Shown here: piece after piece, positions 26,985 to 38,487 of the stretch | Layout: the number at the start of each line of letters is the position of its first letter | Position numbering within the stretch: the stretch's first letter is position 1 | NCBI GenBank assembly: GCA_008933995.1 | Contig: WARS01000010.1 | Span: 13,999,210 to 14,063,209 of the forward strand | Source of the DNA: Datnioides undecimradiatus | Taxonomy: Eukaryota > Chordata > Actinopteri > Lobotiformes > Datnioididae | Direction: 5' to 3' | DNA: 64,000 nt | Made by a program: the position numbers and the translations under genes | Notes under the pieces: model-generated | The model's input: the letters and a program-made list of their open reading frames with translations, nothing else | Told to the model about the DNA's origin: nothing | Databases searched by the model: none

Positions 26985-27215
26985 ACCATAGACTGTATTA
27001 AAAAATGGACAGAGCCACCATGAGGTTTTTGAAGAACGATTGTGAAGCTTGGTGCGTGGTGGACCCGGACATCGCCATCTACGGGGACTGACTCGCTGCT
27101 GGAGCCTCTAGTGGCCACTGGAGGAACTGCTGTTTGTGACAATGCAACGTTGGGTCCATTTTTCAGTCTCAGAAGTGGCTGCTTGTTTACTGCGCATGTC
27201 ACTGGAGGATAGATG
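26985..27215 (+). repeat. Eroded dispersed teleost repeat (CATAGACTGTAT type)
   Basis: Begins ACCATAGACTGTATTAAAAA then TGGACAGAGCCACCATGAGG, and later GGACATCGCCATCT. This matches the word order of a very common teleost repeat (CATAGACTGTATAAAA...GTGGACGTAGCCACC...CGCCATCTTG). Too degraded to assign to a class. Confidence 0.55.
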
Positions 27216-27219
27216 ACAC

Positions 27220-28365
27220 ACAAGAAGATACATAACTTCTAGATTTGCACTGACCTAAACACATCAGATGACAGGTGGTTAGTAACTAAAAAAAGACAGC
27301 AGTGCATTTGTAAGATGGGGCGTAAAGCCCCCTTAATTAAAGATATCATGAGAATGGCTAGTATGTTTCTCTCAATCTGCCAGTGGGAGGAACTGATGAT
27401 GAGAAAGCACCAGTATTTTCAGCTGTCCACCACATAGCACATACAGTGAACTGGTCAATACAGCAGAGCATCTCACCATCACCTGTCACTCTTCAGCAAA
27501 AGCCAACTGTTGCCAATCCAATACTGCCTGTGCACTGTCCCTACAGCTCATGTGCGTACTGCATCTTGTGTGTGTATACAGAGGTCATTTCTGAGGAATG
27601 TGCGCCACAGAGCTCCAAACTGACGCAAGATGCATGAAGCAACTGTTATGTGCACACAGATGAGCGGCCTAGGTGAAATCAATTATATATCTAACATGTC
27701 ACAGGAACGGACCACAGATAAAAGGTGAAGTGAGAAAATTAAGAGAATGATCCTTTAACTCAACAAATTCATTAAATAAAACCCTAATAATTGTACAATA
27801 CATTTATTCTTTATATTAAAGCAGGGCTGCCCAAACTGGGGCCTGCCAGGCAAAGTTGGCCTGTCATCAGTGTAAGTCGGCCTGTCAGATCAAATTTTCT
27901 ATTGCATCTTAACAACACAAGACAAAATGTGTTTGCTTTTGGCCTGTGGCTGACGATTAAGTTAAGTTTTGTCCCTCCAAGGGGGAAGATTTTTGGAAAT
28001 TTATAAAAATCAATATGACTATGAAATGTTTTGACATGTTTAGTTTTGTCTCTTAACTTTCTCACTCTTTTGTCTACAACATATAACTCATTATCAAATC
28101 ATTTAATTTCCAGGCTATAATATTTTTGTTTTACAATGTGAATTAGTTTAGTCCTTATACATATGATTCGAGGAATAAAGTCTACTAGCATTAAATTACA
28201 GTATATTTAACGTCTGGCTTTAATTTATATTTATTTGGATATTTAGACATCTTTGCAATAGTTCAGTTCCGAACAGCTCTCTGTGTTGCAGCACATATCT
28301 TCATTAGAAGTTAAATAAATATAACCCAGCATGAAATATTTCCTCAAGCAAACAATTCAAGTTGT
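27220..28365. other. Intergenic upstream of ptbp2; possible hAT-like terminus near 27822
   Basis: CAGGGCTGCCCAAACTGGGG near 27823 resembles the terminal repeat of hAT-family elements (CAGGGGTGCCCAAA type), and the adjoining GGCCTG words also fit. No matching inverted end was found, so it may be a one-ended fragment. A 5-bp GGGGC/GCCCC hairpin lies at 27317-27331. No exon recognised. Confidence 0.35.
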
Positions 28366-28369
28366 GTTC

Positions 28370-28720
28370 TTGGTCACCGCAGCTCCCCGTCGCGCTCACT
28401 AGCTTCGGAACTTTTCGTCTATTTCCGCCAGTGCATCGTCTCGCAACTTCACATTGCCTCCATTTTGCTCTCGTGTGTATGTGTACGTGCACAGTGTCGG
28501 CGCAAACTGGAGAGACAACAGGACGGAAAGCGGAGGCACTGAGAAATCTCTACAGAAATGGACGGGTAATAGTTGATTAGCGATGCTAACTACGTGTCGT
28601 TCGATCCGTACCGAGGCAGCTCAGCGCACAGAGTTTGTAAATGCGTCATTTTATGGAGAAGCGGGAAGATGAGTCGAACGCCTGTGTGAAGGGGTTTCCA
28701 TAGCCACGCGCTCCCTTCCA
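28370..28720 (+). promoter_or_regulatory. ptbp2: CpG-dense promoter / 5' UTR region of ptbp2
   Basis: CpG dinucleotides are far denser here than in the surrounding DNA; about nine fall in the roughly 75 bases from 28377. The stretch surrounds the first coding exon and no clear TATA box is seen. This is the usual look of a vertebrate housekeeping or neural-factor promoter with a 5' UTR ending at 28557. The transcription start cannot be placed to the base. Confidence 0.6.
28558..28565 (+). CDS. ptbp2: ptbp2 coding exon 1 (start codon, 8 nt of coding sequence)
   Basis: ATGGACGG is followed by donor GTAATA. The initiation context has G at -3 and G at +4. The family begins MDGI, and the codon for Gly3 is split by intron 1 exactly as in mammalian PTB genes. 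Exon 2 supplies the last base, giving [12 protein letters not shown]. Confidence 0.85.
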
Positions 28721-31700
28721 CTAAGGAAGTGCCTAATGTTAGCATGATAGCATAACGTAGCTAACGCCTGCTCTTTATTATAGCTGCAGTGTTACATACC
28801 TTTTCATTAAAAATGTTCGGCATGTATGATAGTGTCTTAGGGAGACATATCAACAGTACACCATTATCCACTTGTTCCCCGTAATGGTATTTTGCAGCAG
28901 GGTGCTAACGAAGCGGCTAGTGAAGTTTAGCAAACCGCTATGCTAACGAACGTACAGTAACGTTGATCCTTTGTGTTGTGGCTAACTAGCTCGGTTTAGT
29001 GGACCGACTGGGTCCAGTAAACGTACCGCACCGTGTGGTTTTTAGTTTTAATGGTTCAACCGGTGTGTGGACATCACTTTATAATCGCTTTTACTCATCA
29101 AAGTCTACGCATTTTGTTGACAGCCACCGTTGCTATTACTCCGCCAGTATTTCCGACTGAGTTCAGTACGAAGTGTGTAACGTTAACATCGAATGTCACA
29201 TTAAATGTACTGGGGTGTGCCTTTAAAAGACTGGATGTGGACCGTGCATTGAACGAAACATGAACGAAACATGACCTCAACGTTACTCGAGGATGCGATG
29301 AATCATAGATGAGCCCCATGGGAATCGGCTAGTGTAACATGAAAAGAGATAATGTAACAAGTGTTAATGTTAACTGAACGTATAATGTGGGTGTGCGCAT
29401 TAACAGGTACATCCATATGAATGTATCCTGTTTGCAGAGTAACTGGCTTTAGATGTTTTAATGAGCCCGGTGAACAGTTTACAACTAAACGCTGTACATC
29501 TCAGTGGAACTAATAGCACCGATGGGCTTGTCAGAGCACCTGAGCGACTGGTGTTGCCTAATAACATCTGTGTTCTTTCACTTTCCAAATCCAATGTTAG
29601 TTTCAAAGCTGTCACACCACTTTGCAGTTTCTTAACCCAATGCAATGCATCGGAACCCACTCTCAGCTTGGATTGTTTTTAGATGGTACATACATTAAGA
29701 AATCCACCAATCAGCCACTGGAAAAACAAGTTTTTATTTGTATATTATATATTTTTAATCTGCGTATGTTGACCAATTGAATGTTGTTTGTCTTTCAGCA
29801 TCAGCGATGTTGCAGTTGGAGTGAAGGTGAGGTTTCTCCTTTGGTTTTTGCTTATCGTGCACCACACAGATCACATGAGCCCATCCGTAGGAGTGTTTAT
29901 TGTTGCATTATGAAACATGCACATTGTTGTGGCTTGTATACTGTGAACAAAGCAAGCAGACCGAACATTTCACAATGACTAAAATTATAATGCAGCTTTT
30001 AAAATTGCATATAGGTAGACAGACTGGTTGATTGACAGATATATAAATGTATATACCTTACAAAGGTTGATGTTGCTGTTAATACATTGTGCAGTTATCA
30101 TTGTGGCAGTGGTTTTGTTCGCTGCATGAATGCTGGTGTTTTTGTGGGTGTTCCTCACCCGGAGCAGTTGTGTTTCTGGACAAACCCAAGCCTTTCAGCA
30201 CGTTCACCAGCTTTTTGATGTTGTGGCTTCTCTTTTCTGTAGCCATGGCTGCAACAGCTGAAGGCCAGGGTTTTGTGGGTTTTTTTTTTTTTTTTTTTTA
30301 GATCTTCTGGTTTAACAAGTTAGAGATTTGGTGAGGAAAACTACTTGTAAGTTTATCATAGCCAATTCAAGGCAGTAGAGGTAACTGTAGCCCCTTTTAC
30401 GGCGCCTGTTCAAGGCCCAAATGTTGTTCTGTTTTGTGTGAAAAGTCCAAACAGGAACAAGAGGCATTGTTTTTCCATCTTAAAGCCAGCAGCAGAGGTA
30501 GTAACAGCCGAGTCAACGTCGATCTGAAAAGGCTGAGACAGCACAACATAGCACACACCAGACGCAGACACTGATGTGTTATGTGTCACACCTATTTTGC
30601 ACCGCCATGCTACTAAAATCCCACACTGGGGCAACGTTACATCGGCATTGTTTGATTCAGTGTAAAACAGTAAAGCTGGTGTGGTGACAAGTCTTCTTTA
30701 CAGCAGTGATGTGACATTATCTTTGTGTCAAATGTGCATGTGATGTTCCCTCACCAGTACATGGATGCTGTTCTGACAGGTTTTGAGCTCATGGTGGCAG
30801 AGCTAGCGTTATCATTTTCATGCCTCGGGTCTGCGTTTGAATGGTCTGTTCAGATTCAGAAATGACACAAGAACAAATTCCTGTGTGATGACGTTGACCT
30901 GGTGTAATACTGTCCAGTAATAACGCTCAGTGGTATGCATTTAGTGTTTATGTAATTCTCGGAATATTAATAAAGATCTGAAGGAGGGCAGCAGCAACTC
31001 TTCACATAGATATGCTTTTGACTGAAATAAAGACAGTGTTGAGTGGGCATTATTCAGGCAGAGCCATAAATATGTACAGTATAAATTCCTGCCAGGGCAG
31101 TAAACTGTCCTTTGATTAGTTTACTTCTCCATTAATTTTGCATTAGATTCCATTGAACTAACATTTGAAAAGCCTTAACGTGTAGAACTGTCCAGCAAAT
31201 CTCCATGAAATACATATAAAGAGTCTTGCCGTAAAGCTTGGACCACATTTCATTTTAAATTCTGTTTTCGGCATGTTACCTTTGTGTTAACTCCAAAGCA
31301 ATCTGATTTCTAAAAACATTTCTTTGGAGCTTTTATAACATGAGATTCGCTTCAGTGTAATGGGTAGGGCTTGTGTCCCAGCTGATCACCAACTGAACCT
31401 GTTTCTCCGTGTAAACACTCTGTTGTTCTGGCTACCTAACCTGATTTGTTGAGTGCCAGCTGCATTTACGTCTGCACAAAACAAAGTTAAAGTCCTCTCT
31501 GGAAGGGAAATGGAACAGTCATAAAATACTGATCCCTCTGATATGGTGGGTCTTTGCCATCCTGCTTATTTCATCAATATTTCAGTGTCATAGACAGAAC
31601 AGAGAGGGTTGCCAGCTGTTGGGAGAGAAATCTTTCCTGGGTTCCTTCAGCTCGAGCACTGTGTGCTCACATTTTGGCCCAAGTCAGACAACTTTATTAC

Positions 31701-34700
31701 CCTTTCAATTTATTTGTGTCATGCCGCTGTAGCAGGGCCTGCAACATCTAGTTTATCGTAACCATAAAGAATGTTAGTGACAAAAGAACAATTGGTTCAA
31801 ATTCAGTCAGACAGAAACAAGGAGGGGTGTATGAAGCTATTATAAAGTTGTGTGTGTAATGGGTCCCCAGCCAGGTTCCTCTTCATCCCATCAGTCAGGT
31901 TTAAGAGCACAGGGCGCCCGTCAGCTCTGGCAAGCCTTTGGGACCTGGGACAGCTCAGGATGAAATGACACATCTTGACATCTTAAATTCAGCAAGATTA
32001 AAGCCACAGCAGAAAAGGAGGAGCCAGGCCACTCTTCTGCTGTTTTATGTCTCTTCACACCTACTCCTCTACCGTCCTCTGTTACTTTAAACTGTCTTCA
32101 GAGACCTCCGTTTTATTGTTGACTTGGAGGACCTGTCTGGGAAATGGAAATGGTTTTCCCTATTATTTCACGCCCGTGCCTGACTGACTTGTCTGTCTTT
32201 TTTCTGCAGAGAGGATCAGACGAGCTGAGTATGTACAACAGTCCCAACTCTGGCATGAGCAGTATCAGTGGTGAGTTCGTTCCGACCACCCCTAATAGTG
32301 AGGGGCTTGACGGAATTTGCATGAGGCCATTTGATCGGTAGTGACAGGGGGCATTATAAAGAAGGATTAATATGTGTTTGGAAAGTGAAACAGGCTGTGC
32401 GAGTTGAACCGTTCTCTCATGGGAGCTATTTAGCGTCTGAATAACATCACGCTCCTCAGTAGGTGGGCACCCACACACACAACACAGCATGTGACTGGAA
32501 CAGACAGCAGATACCACTGCATTTTAATGCCTCCTCTCTGTTTGGATGGTATCAAAAGCATCTCGAGGAAAATTGCAGAGTTCTGGACGTTTGAAGGAGC
32601 TGCTGTCACCACAAAGAGAAGGTGGATAAAAGATATTCTATTAAACAGTCTGCCAACAATTTAAGAACACATTAAACGCATCAGCAAGGGTTTTGTGAAA
32701 TCTTTAATCAAAGTCCCAATCTACTATCACTACACAACGCCCCCATCCAAGCTATTGTCACCCAGAGACCCGTCCAACAAAGAGATGAAGATTCTCAGAC
32801 TGACTTCACGTAGGCAGCTTTACAATATCAGCCATTGCTGATCTTCAGTAACCGACTGGGAACGCAGCGACTCTGTCGAGCTTTGATCTTTTCAAAACAA
32901 AGACAATGAGTTGTGTGACAGGACCACCGTGTGTATTCTTTGCATACTGTGAATCACAGTTCTTCATGTGAATGTAGTTTAGCAGTACAGAAGTAACAGG
33001 GTCTTGTAAATATCGTTTATTCATTAATGAATTCTCTTCAGTATCAATGTCAGTAGCTCGCATTAGCCGTGCGTACCAGGTTTTAGCTCAGACTCCTCAT
33101 CTTGATCTGTTCAGTTGCCACAGTCCTGCTGTTATACATTCACACGATGGGAAAAGCTTTCATACAGGCTGAAATGACAAAGGGTTCTTGTAGAATGAAG
33201 TTGCTGACATGGATTAAAAAGAACCCAGACTCCAGGCTTCCTCTCATCCAATAGCAGCCTTATTCTGCAGGCTAAAGACAACACAAGCAATACTGAGCAG
33301 CTCTGTAAGGAGCTATGTAACATTAACTATACTTAATATTTCTCACAGACGGCCCAAATATTGGTTATTTGAGTTATTTTTGCTTTTAAATTAGAGCCAG
33401 GTCTTCTCATGTCCCCATGATTGATGCCTTTGATCAACCGCTGACAACAACAAGCATGGTTTTCACAAGTGGAAAGAGATTAAAGTTGGTGAAGAACAAT
33501 CCATATTGATCAAGTTTAAGAAGTGATCAAAAACTGGTAACCTGGGAATCTTCTGTACGCCAAGTCTGTTTGGATAAACCATTATTCCACTCTGACACAG
33601 GTTCAGTTGAGTTTGACAATACTGTCATGGCTCAGAAGAAAACCCTCAGGAAACTGATCAGTGACCTGGTGACTTTCTAAATGGTTTTTTTTGTTCTCAA
33701 CAAATCCAACGCCACATGTAACAACTACAGTAGGCTGTTTTAGGAAATTAAGTCTTTTTATTTGGAAGTGTATATATACTGCGTGTATTATCATGACTCT
33801 ATTAAAACAGTTATCAGTAAGAAGCAATGGTGTTTGGGCTGAGGTCCAAAGAAAAGGTAGCAAGCTCATAGAGTTTGAGAAACAGACTAATACATAGTTA
33901 GCAGTTGGCCTTGGAATGTCTTTATAATGTAAAACATTAAAAGAAACATTTCCATCCATAATCCTTTACATTAAAGAGACCCTCATTGTATTGATTAGCA
34001 CAGTTAATTAGTGTTTATGCTTTTAGATGGGGCTTCTAATGGCAGTGACAGTAAAAAGCTGAGGGTGGAGGAGGCCCCACCATCTCGTGTGCTTCACATC
34101 AGGAAACTGCCCAACGAGGCCTCAGAGACTGAGGTCATCGCTCTGGGCTTGCCCTTCGGCAAAGTCACCAATATCCTCACACTGAAGGGAAAGAACCAGG
34201 TGAGTGCACAAGCTGCTTTGGTTTCTCTACAACAACTGTCAAATCTTATTACAGTTTCTGCTTAGACCTACCAAAGATCAAGTGTCACATGACTCCCTGG
34301 GCTCATGGTGGTGTAGCCATCTTGAAGCGCGTCTGAAACACAGATATGTCCATGTAAAAACCTATTCACTGCCTGCTGAGCAGGGCTGTAGGAGGCACTT
34401 GGCATTTGTCCTGTAGATTCCTGTCTAGTACAGAGGCTTTGTTCTCCCCACAGCACTGATACTGATGCTGTGTTGATTGACCGATCATAGATGAGCTTCA
34501 TCCTTTAGCACGTTCTACCCAGAGTAACTTAGTACATCCAGTCAGTGAAAATTCATCTGACACAGCAGTCTCCTGTTGCGTGCCACGTTTGTGAAAGGAC
34601 CTCTTCATAGAAGCGATCGGGTGATTACTTCTTCAATGGACATTCAGATGGAACTCATCAGAGCTTTGTTCTCTTGTTGCAGGCATTCTTGGAAATGGGG

Positions 34701-37700
34701 ACAGAGGAAGCAGCCATCACTATGGTCAACTACTACACCACTGTAACCCCTCATGTCCGCAATGTCCCTGTTTTTATTCAGTACTCCAATCACAAAGAGC
34801 TCAAAACTGACGCGGGCAATCAGGTTAGTAGAGGGGGACTTGATGGACGGCCGTGGTTGGGAGATTCCTCTAAGAGTACGCACATTTTTCATTTTAATAA
34901 ACGCTAGGACGGAGCTGCTGCTTGTTGTTCGGCTATTAAAATGAGCTAAAGTAACTTAGTGTCTACAACTTTAAATGTTATTGATGCTGAGGACATGTCG
35001 GTGCATCCTCTGTTGTCTTTGCATTATAGTCAGTAAAATTAGCCGACATGTTGCCCGCGCAGCTTCGTTGTTAAAGACGGTGACTAACAGCTTGTGTTTG
35101 TTCGTAGCGGACCCAGGCGGTGCTTCAGGCAGTGTCAGCTGTCCAGTCTGGTGGGTCACCAAGCTCAGATGTGCAGGAGGCTCTCGCTGCTGCCTCGAGT
35201 CCAGTGCTGCGGATCATCATCGACAATATGTTCTACCCTGTGACGCTGGATGTATTGCAACAGGCAGGGAACGGTCTTAGTGACCCTACACAGTAACAGA
35301 TGACATATCCTGTCAGGGCTCTAATAGTAATGTGGACACTTCCTTTGTTTTGTTGACAGATTTTTTCCAAGTTTGGTACGGTCATGAAGATAATCACATT
35401 CACCAAGAACAATCAGTTCCAGGCCCTTCTGCAGTTCAGTGATCCTGTCAATGCACAGCAGGCCAAACTGGTACGAGGCAGTTCACCTGGAACTCCCAGC
35501 GGTCGTGCATCCTTATTGCTAATCCCCTGCTGTGGGTTTAAGTGTTTGTTGCTGCTTTGCAATAACAGTGTAATAAAGAAACACTGAGTGTGATTTCTCT
35601 CTGTATTTCCCTGCCAGGCGCTAGATGGCCAGAACATTTACAATTCATGTTGTACGCTGCGTATTGACTTCTCCAAGCTGGTCAACCTAAATGTCAAGTA
35701 CAACAACGATAAGAGTCGCGACTACACGCGACCTGAGCTGCCTGCTGGTGACGGCCAGCCCAGCCTCGACCCCACGGTGGCCGCTGCCTTCAGCAAAGAC
35801 TCCAACTCCCTCCTCGGTAAGATCCCAGGTAGATCACACTTTTATTTCTCTTCTTTTACCTTATTGTTGTTATTTGTAGCAACAGTTCAATGCTTTTAAC
35901 TTGTGGTAATATTAAGGAGCTTCTAAATCACAATGCCATGTGACTAGACCTTTTCATCATGTTCTGGACACGTTTAAATCATTTGTAAATCATCTTTTTT
36001 CTAAATGTGAAATATATTTTTTCCTTATCAGAGAGTGTTATTTCAAAGTTGCGTCTCAGAGTTGTAATGCCGTGGTGTAGTGGAAGTGCTGCTCTCCATT
36101 CCATGATTGTCTTGTCTACTTCCTGCCAGGAGCCCTGAACCCCTTAAGCGCGGCAGCGGCAGCTGCTGCTGCTGCAGGCAGGGTGGCCCTAGCTGGACAG
36201 GCGGGGTCCAGTGGGGTCCTGCTGGTCAGCAACCTCAACGAGGAGGTCAGTAACACAACTACACACACACACACCCCAGTCAGATGGACCATCTAAGGCT
36301 TAAAGTCCACCAGTCCCGCCCACCACCTTCATCTCTCTGTTCTTTTTTATTTGCTGGTTATTGCCAGTAGTTATCCTCCCTGTGCTGCCAGCTCCATTGT
36401 CATTGTGTTGTGTCTGTGTCAGATGATGCATTAAGATTGTCCACAGTGGGATCTTTCTGTACATATTTACCTCAATTATATCAGCTTCAAACAAAGCACT
36501 TTAATTGGCTCATTTAACACGTCCGTGATCTTTGACAGTTCAGGCTTAATGCAAGTGATAGAAACTCTGGAAATGAAAAGCAAAAACTGCTGTTGAGTCA
36601 GAATCAGAGGGAGGGTTCAGCAGCCAAACATTTATTTGAGCCTTTTGTTCTCCAGATTTTCTCTTTGAGTCAGGCTGATAACACCCGAGCCTGTAATCTG
36701 ATGTATATACCAGAAATTATTTTGTTTTTGAGGTTGTGTGCAATTTCATTTCTGCTGTCTGTTCTGATGGTCGCTAATCACTGAACTGTCCCAGGGCACA
36801 ATTGATCTCACACCTTGGGAGCCAAACCTTTCACAAGAGATGGACTGGACGTCTCGTTACCTCCTAGTTCTGATATGAAGCAAACATTTTTTTGTCTAAC
36901 CTTTTCTTTGCTGTATTTTCTAGTGTCCTTTACATGCCCAGGGCCTTGCTGTTGTTTTTATTTTCCCCCTTTTGGTCAAGACACATTATGTCCTCGTAAT
37001 AAAGAGGGGATTTGCTGTTTCTGTCACCGCACCGAAATCCTCCCCACCCTCCTCCTCCGATGTCCTGCCCTCCCCTCTCTTGTCAAACTGGATCTAACTC
37101 GGCTAACTGTCTCTCTTCTGTTTTTCTCTCTAAGCTCTCCTCACCTCTCCTCAGCTCATATGAAAGTTCATATGAAATCATTCTGTTGGTCTCCTAACCT
37201 GTATCTCAGCTCTGGGAACAAATCGCTGCTCTGAACGCTTGCTCGCTGTCTTTTCTCCCCCCTCTTTTTTTTTTCCAATTTATTTTTTGCTGTGACTTAA
37301 ATAGCATCTAATTTGTCTCACCTAATGTCTCCGTCTCTCTCCTCATCAGTCTGTTCTCTCTGGCTGTGAATGAATGTGTCATACCGGAGCCCCTGACAGT
37401 ATCTCAACCATTCAAACCTGAGTCCCTGATGTTAAGATACTGTGCTTCCTTTTAGCCTCTTGGACTTGTGTGAACACCACTTTGTACTCAAGTGGCCTTC
37501 ACATCAACTCTTGCATGCCAGACTGTACAGCTAAACACAAATGGAACTGCATGGTCTCTTAACTAATTTTCCCCCCTCAGCTTCTCACACTCTTGTGCTG
37601 CCATTGTCCCCTGCTGAGCGATTGTAGATCTCCAGACTTCCAACCTGCTGCATGTTGTTTTGATCCCATGGTTCTGACTTTATATTGCTGATTTTCTTAT

Positions 37701-38444
37701 GATTTTGACATGAATGTACCTTTACCCCATGCTTGTCCAGGGTGAAAGACATTTTGGCGCAAGTTATTTGCTGTATTTTGACTAAAGAAAACATTGATCC
37801 AAGCCATTATCTGACCAAACTACCTGCATTATTCCAGTGTACTGACCTATATTTTATTTTTTGTCCCTCCCCCCCTCCTCACTTTTTATTTTTTTATTTT
37901 CCCTCCAATTTGCATTCGCCTCCCTACTCATCTCCCCCCTTTCATCTCTCTCTCTCTACTCCCACCCCTCCCTCTCCCCTTCATTTACCCTGACCCCCCC
38001 CACAAATGTGCTGATGGGGGACACCTCAACCCTTTTCCCTCCACCTCCTCCCCTCTCCTACATTAACCAAACCCACCCCCCTCCATCCAAAACCCTCTCC
38101 ATGACTCTTCTTCCGCCACCTGCTCCCCTCCATGACCCACCACCTCCATCACTCTTCGGGGGGAAAACAAAAACCACCATTCCTCCTACCTACCTCCGTT
38201 CTGGATCGATCTGTCCATCTCTACCTCCGCTCCGCTCCGACTCTTCTACCTCTCTACCTGTCTCACGCTGCTTGTTGCTCTTCTCTCCCTCTAAAGATGG
38301 TTACGCCCCAAAGTCTGTTTACCCTCTTCGGTATGTTATCGTTAGCTCTCTCTCTCTCTCTCTCACTCTCTCACTCTCCTTTCTCTCTCTCTTTTCTACC
38401 TTCTTTCTGTTTGATCTGTTTCCACTCTATCTTTGAGACATTTG

Positions 38445-38487
<43 letters not shown>

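Noticed and set aside
32113-32517. 134-codon open frame antisense to exon 3
   Set aside because: Antisense shadow of exon 3 and adjoining intron; no known antisense protein and no motif.
35252-35263. GT at 35252 as the exon 6 donor instead of GC
   Set aside because: It keeps frame but would remove VLQQ, which corresponds to a conserved helix end (VLHQ) in all PTB proteins I know.
36815-37234. 139-codon open frame in intron 9
   Set aside because: Same cause: C/T bias removes stops. No motif, and the PTBP2 reading frame is fully accounted for by other exons.
37861-38436. 191-codon open frame rich in Pro, Ser and Leu on the + strand
   Set aside because: It is the translation of the intron 9 pyrimidine tract, which lacks stop codons because of its C/T composition, and it runs across the true 34-nt exon in a different frame.
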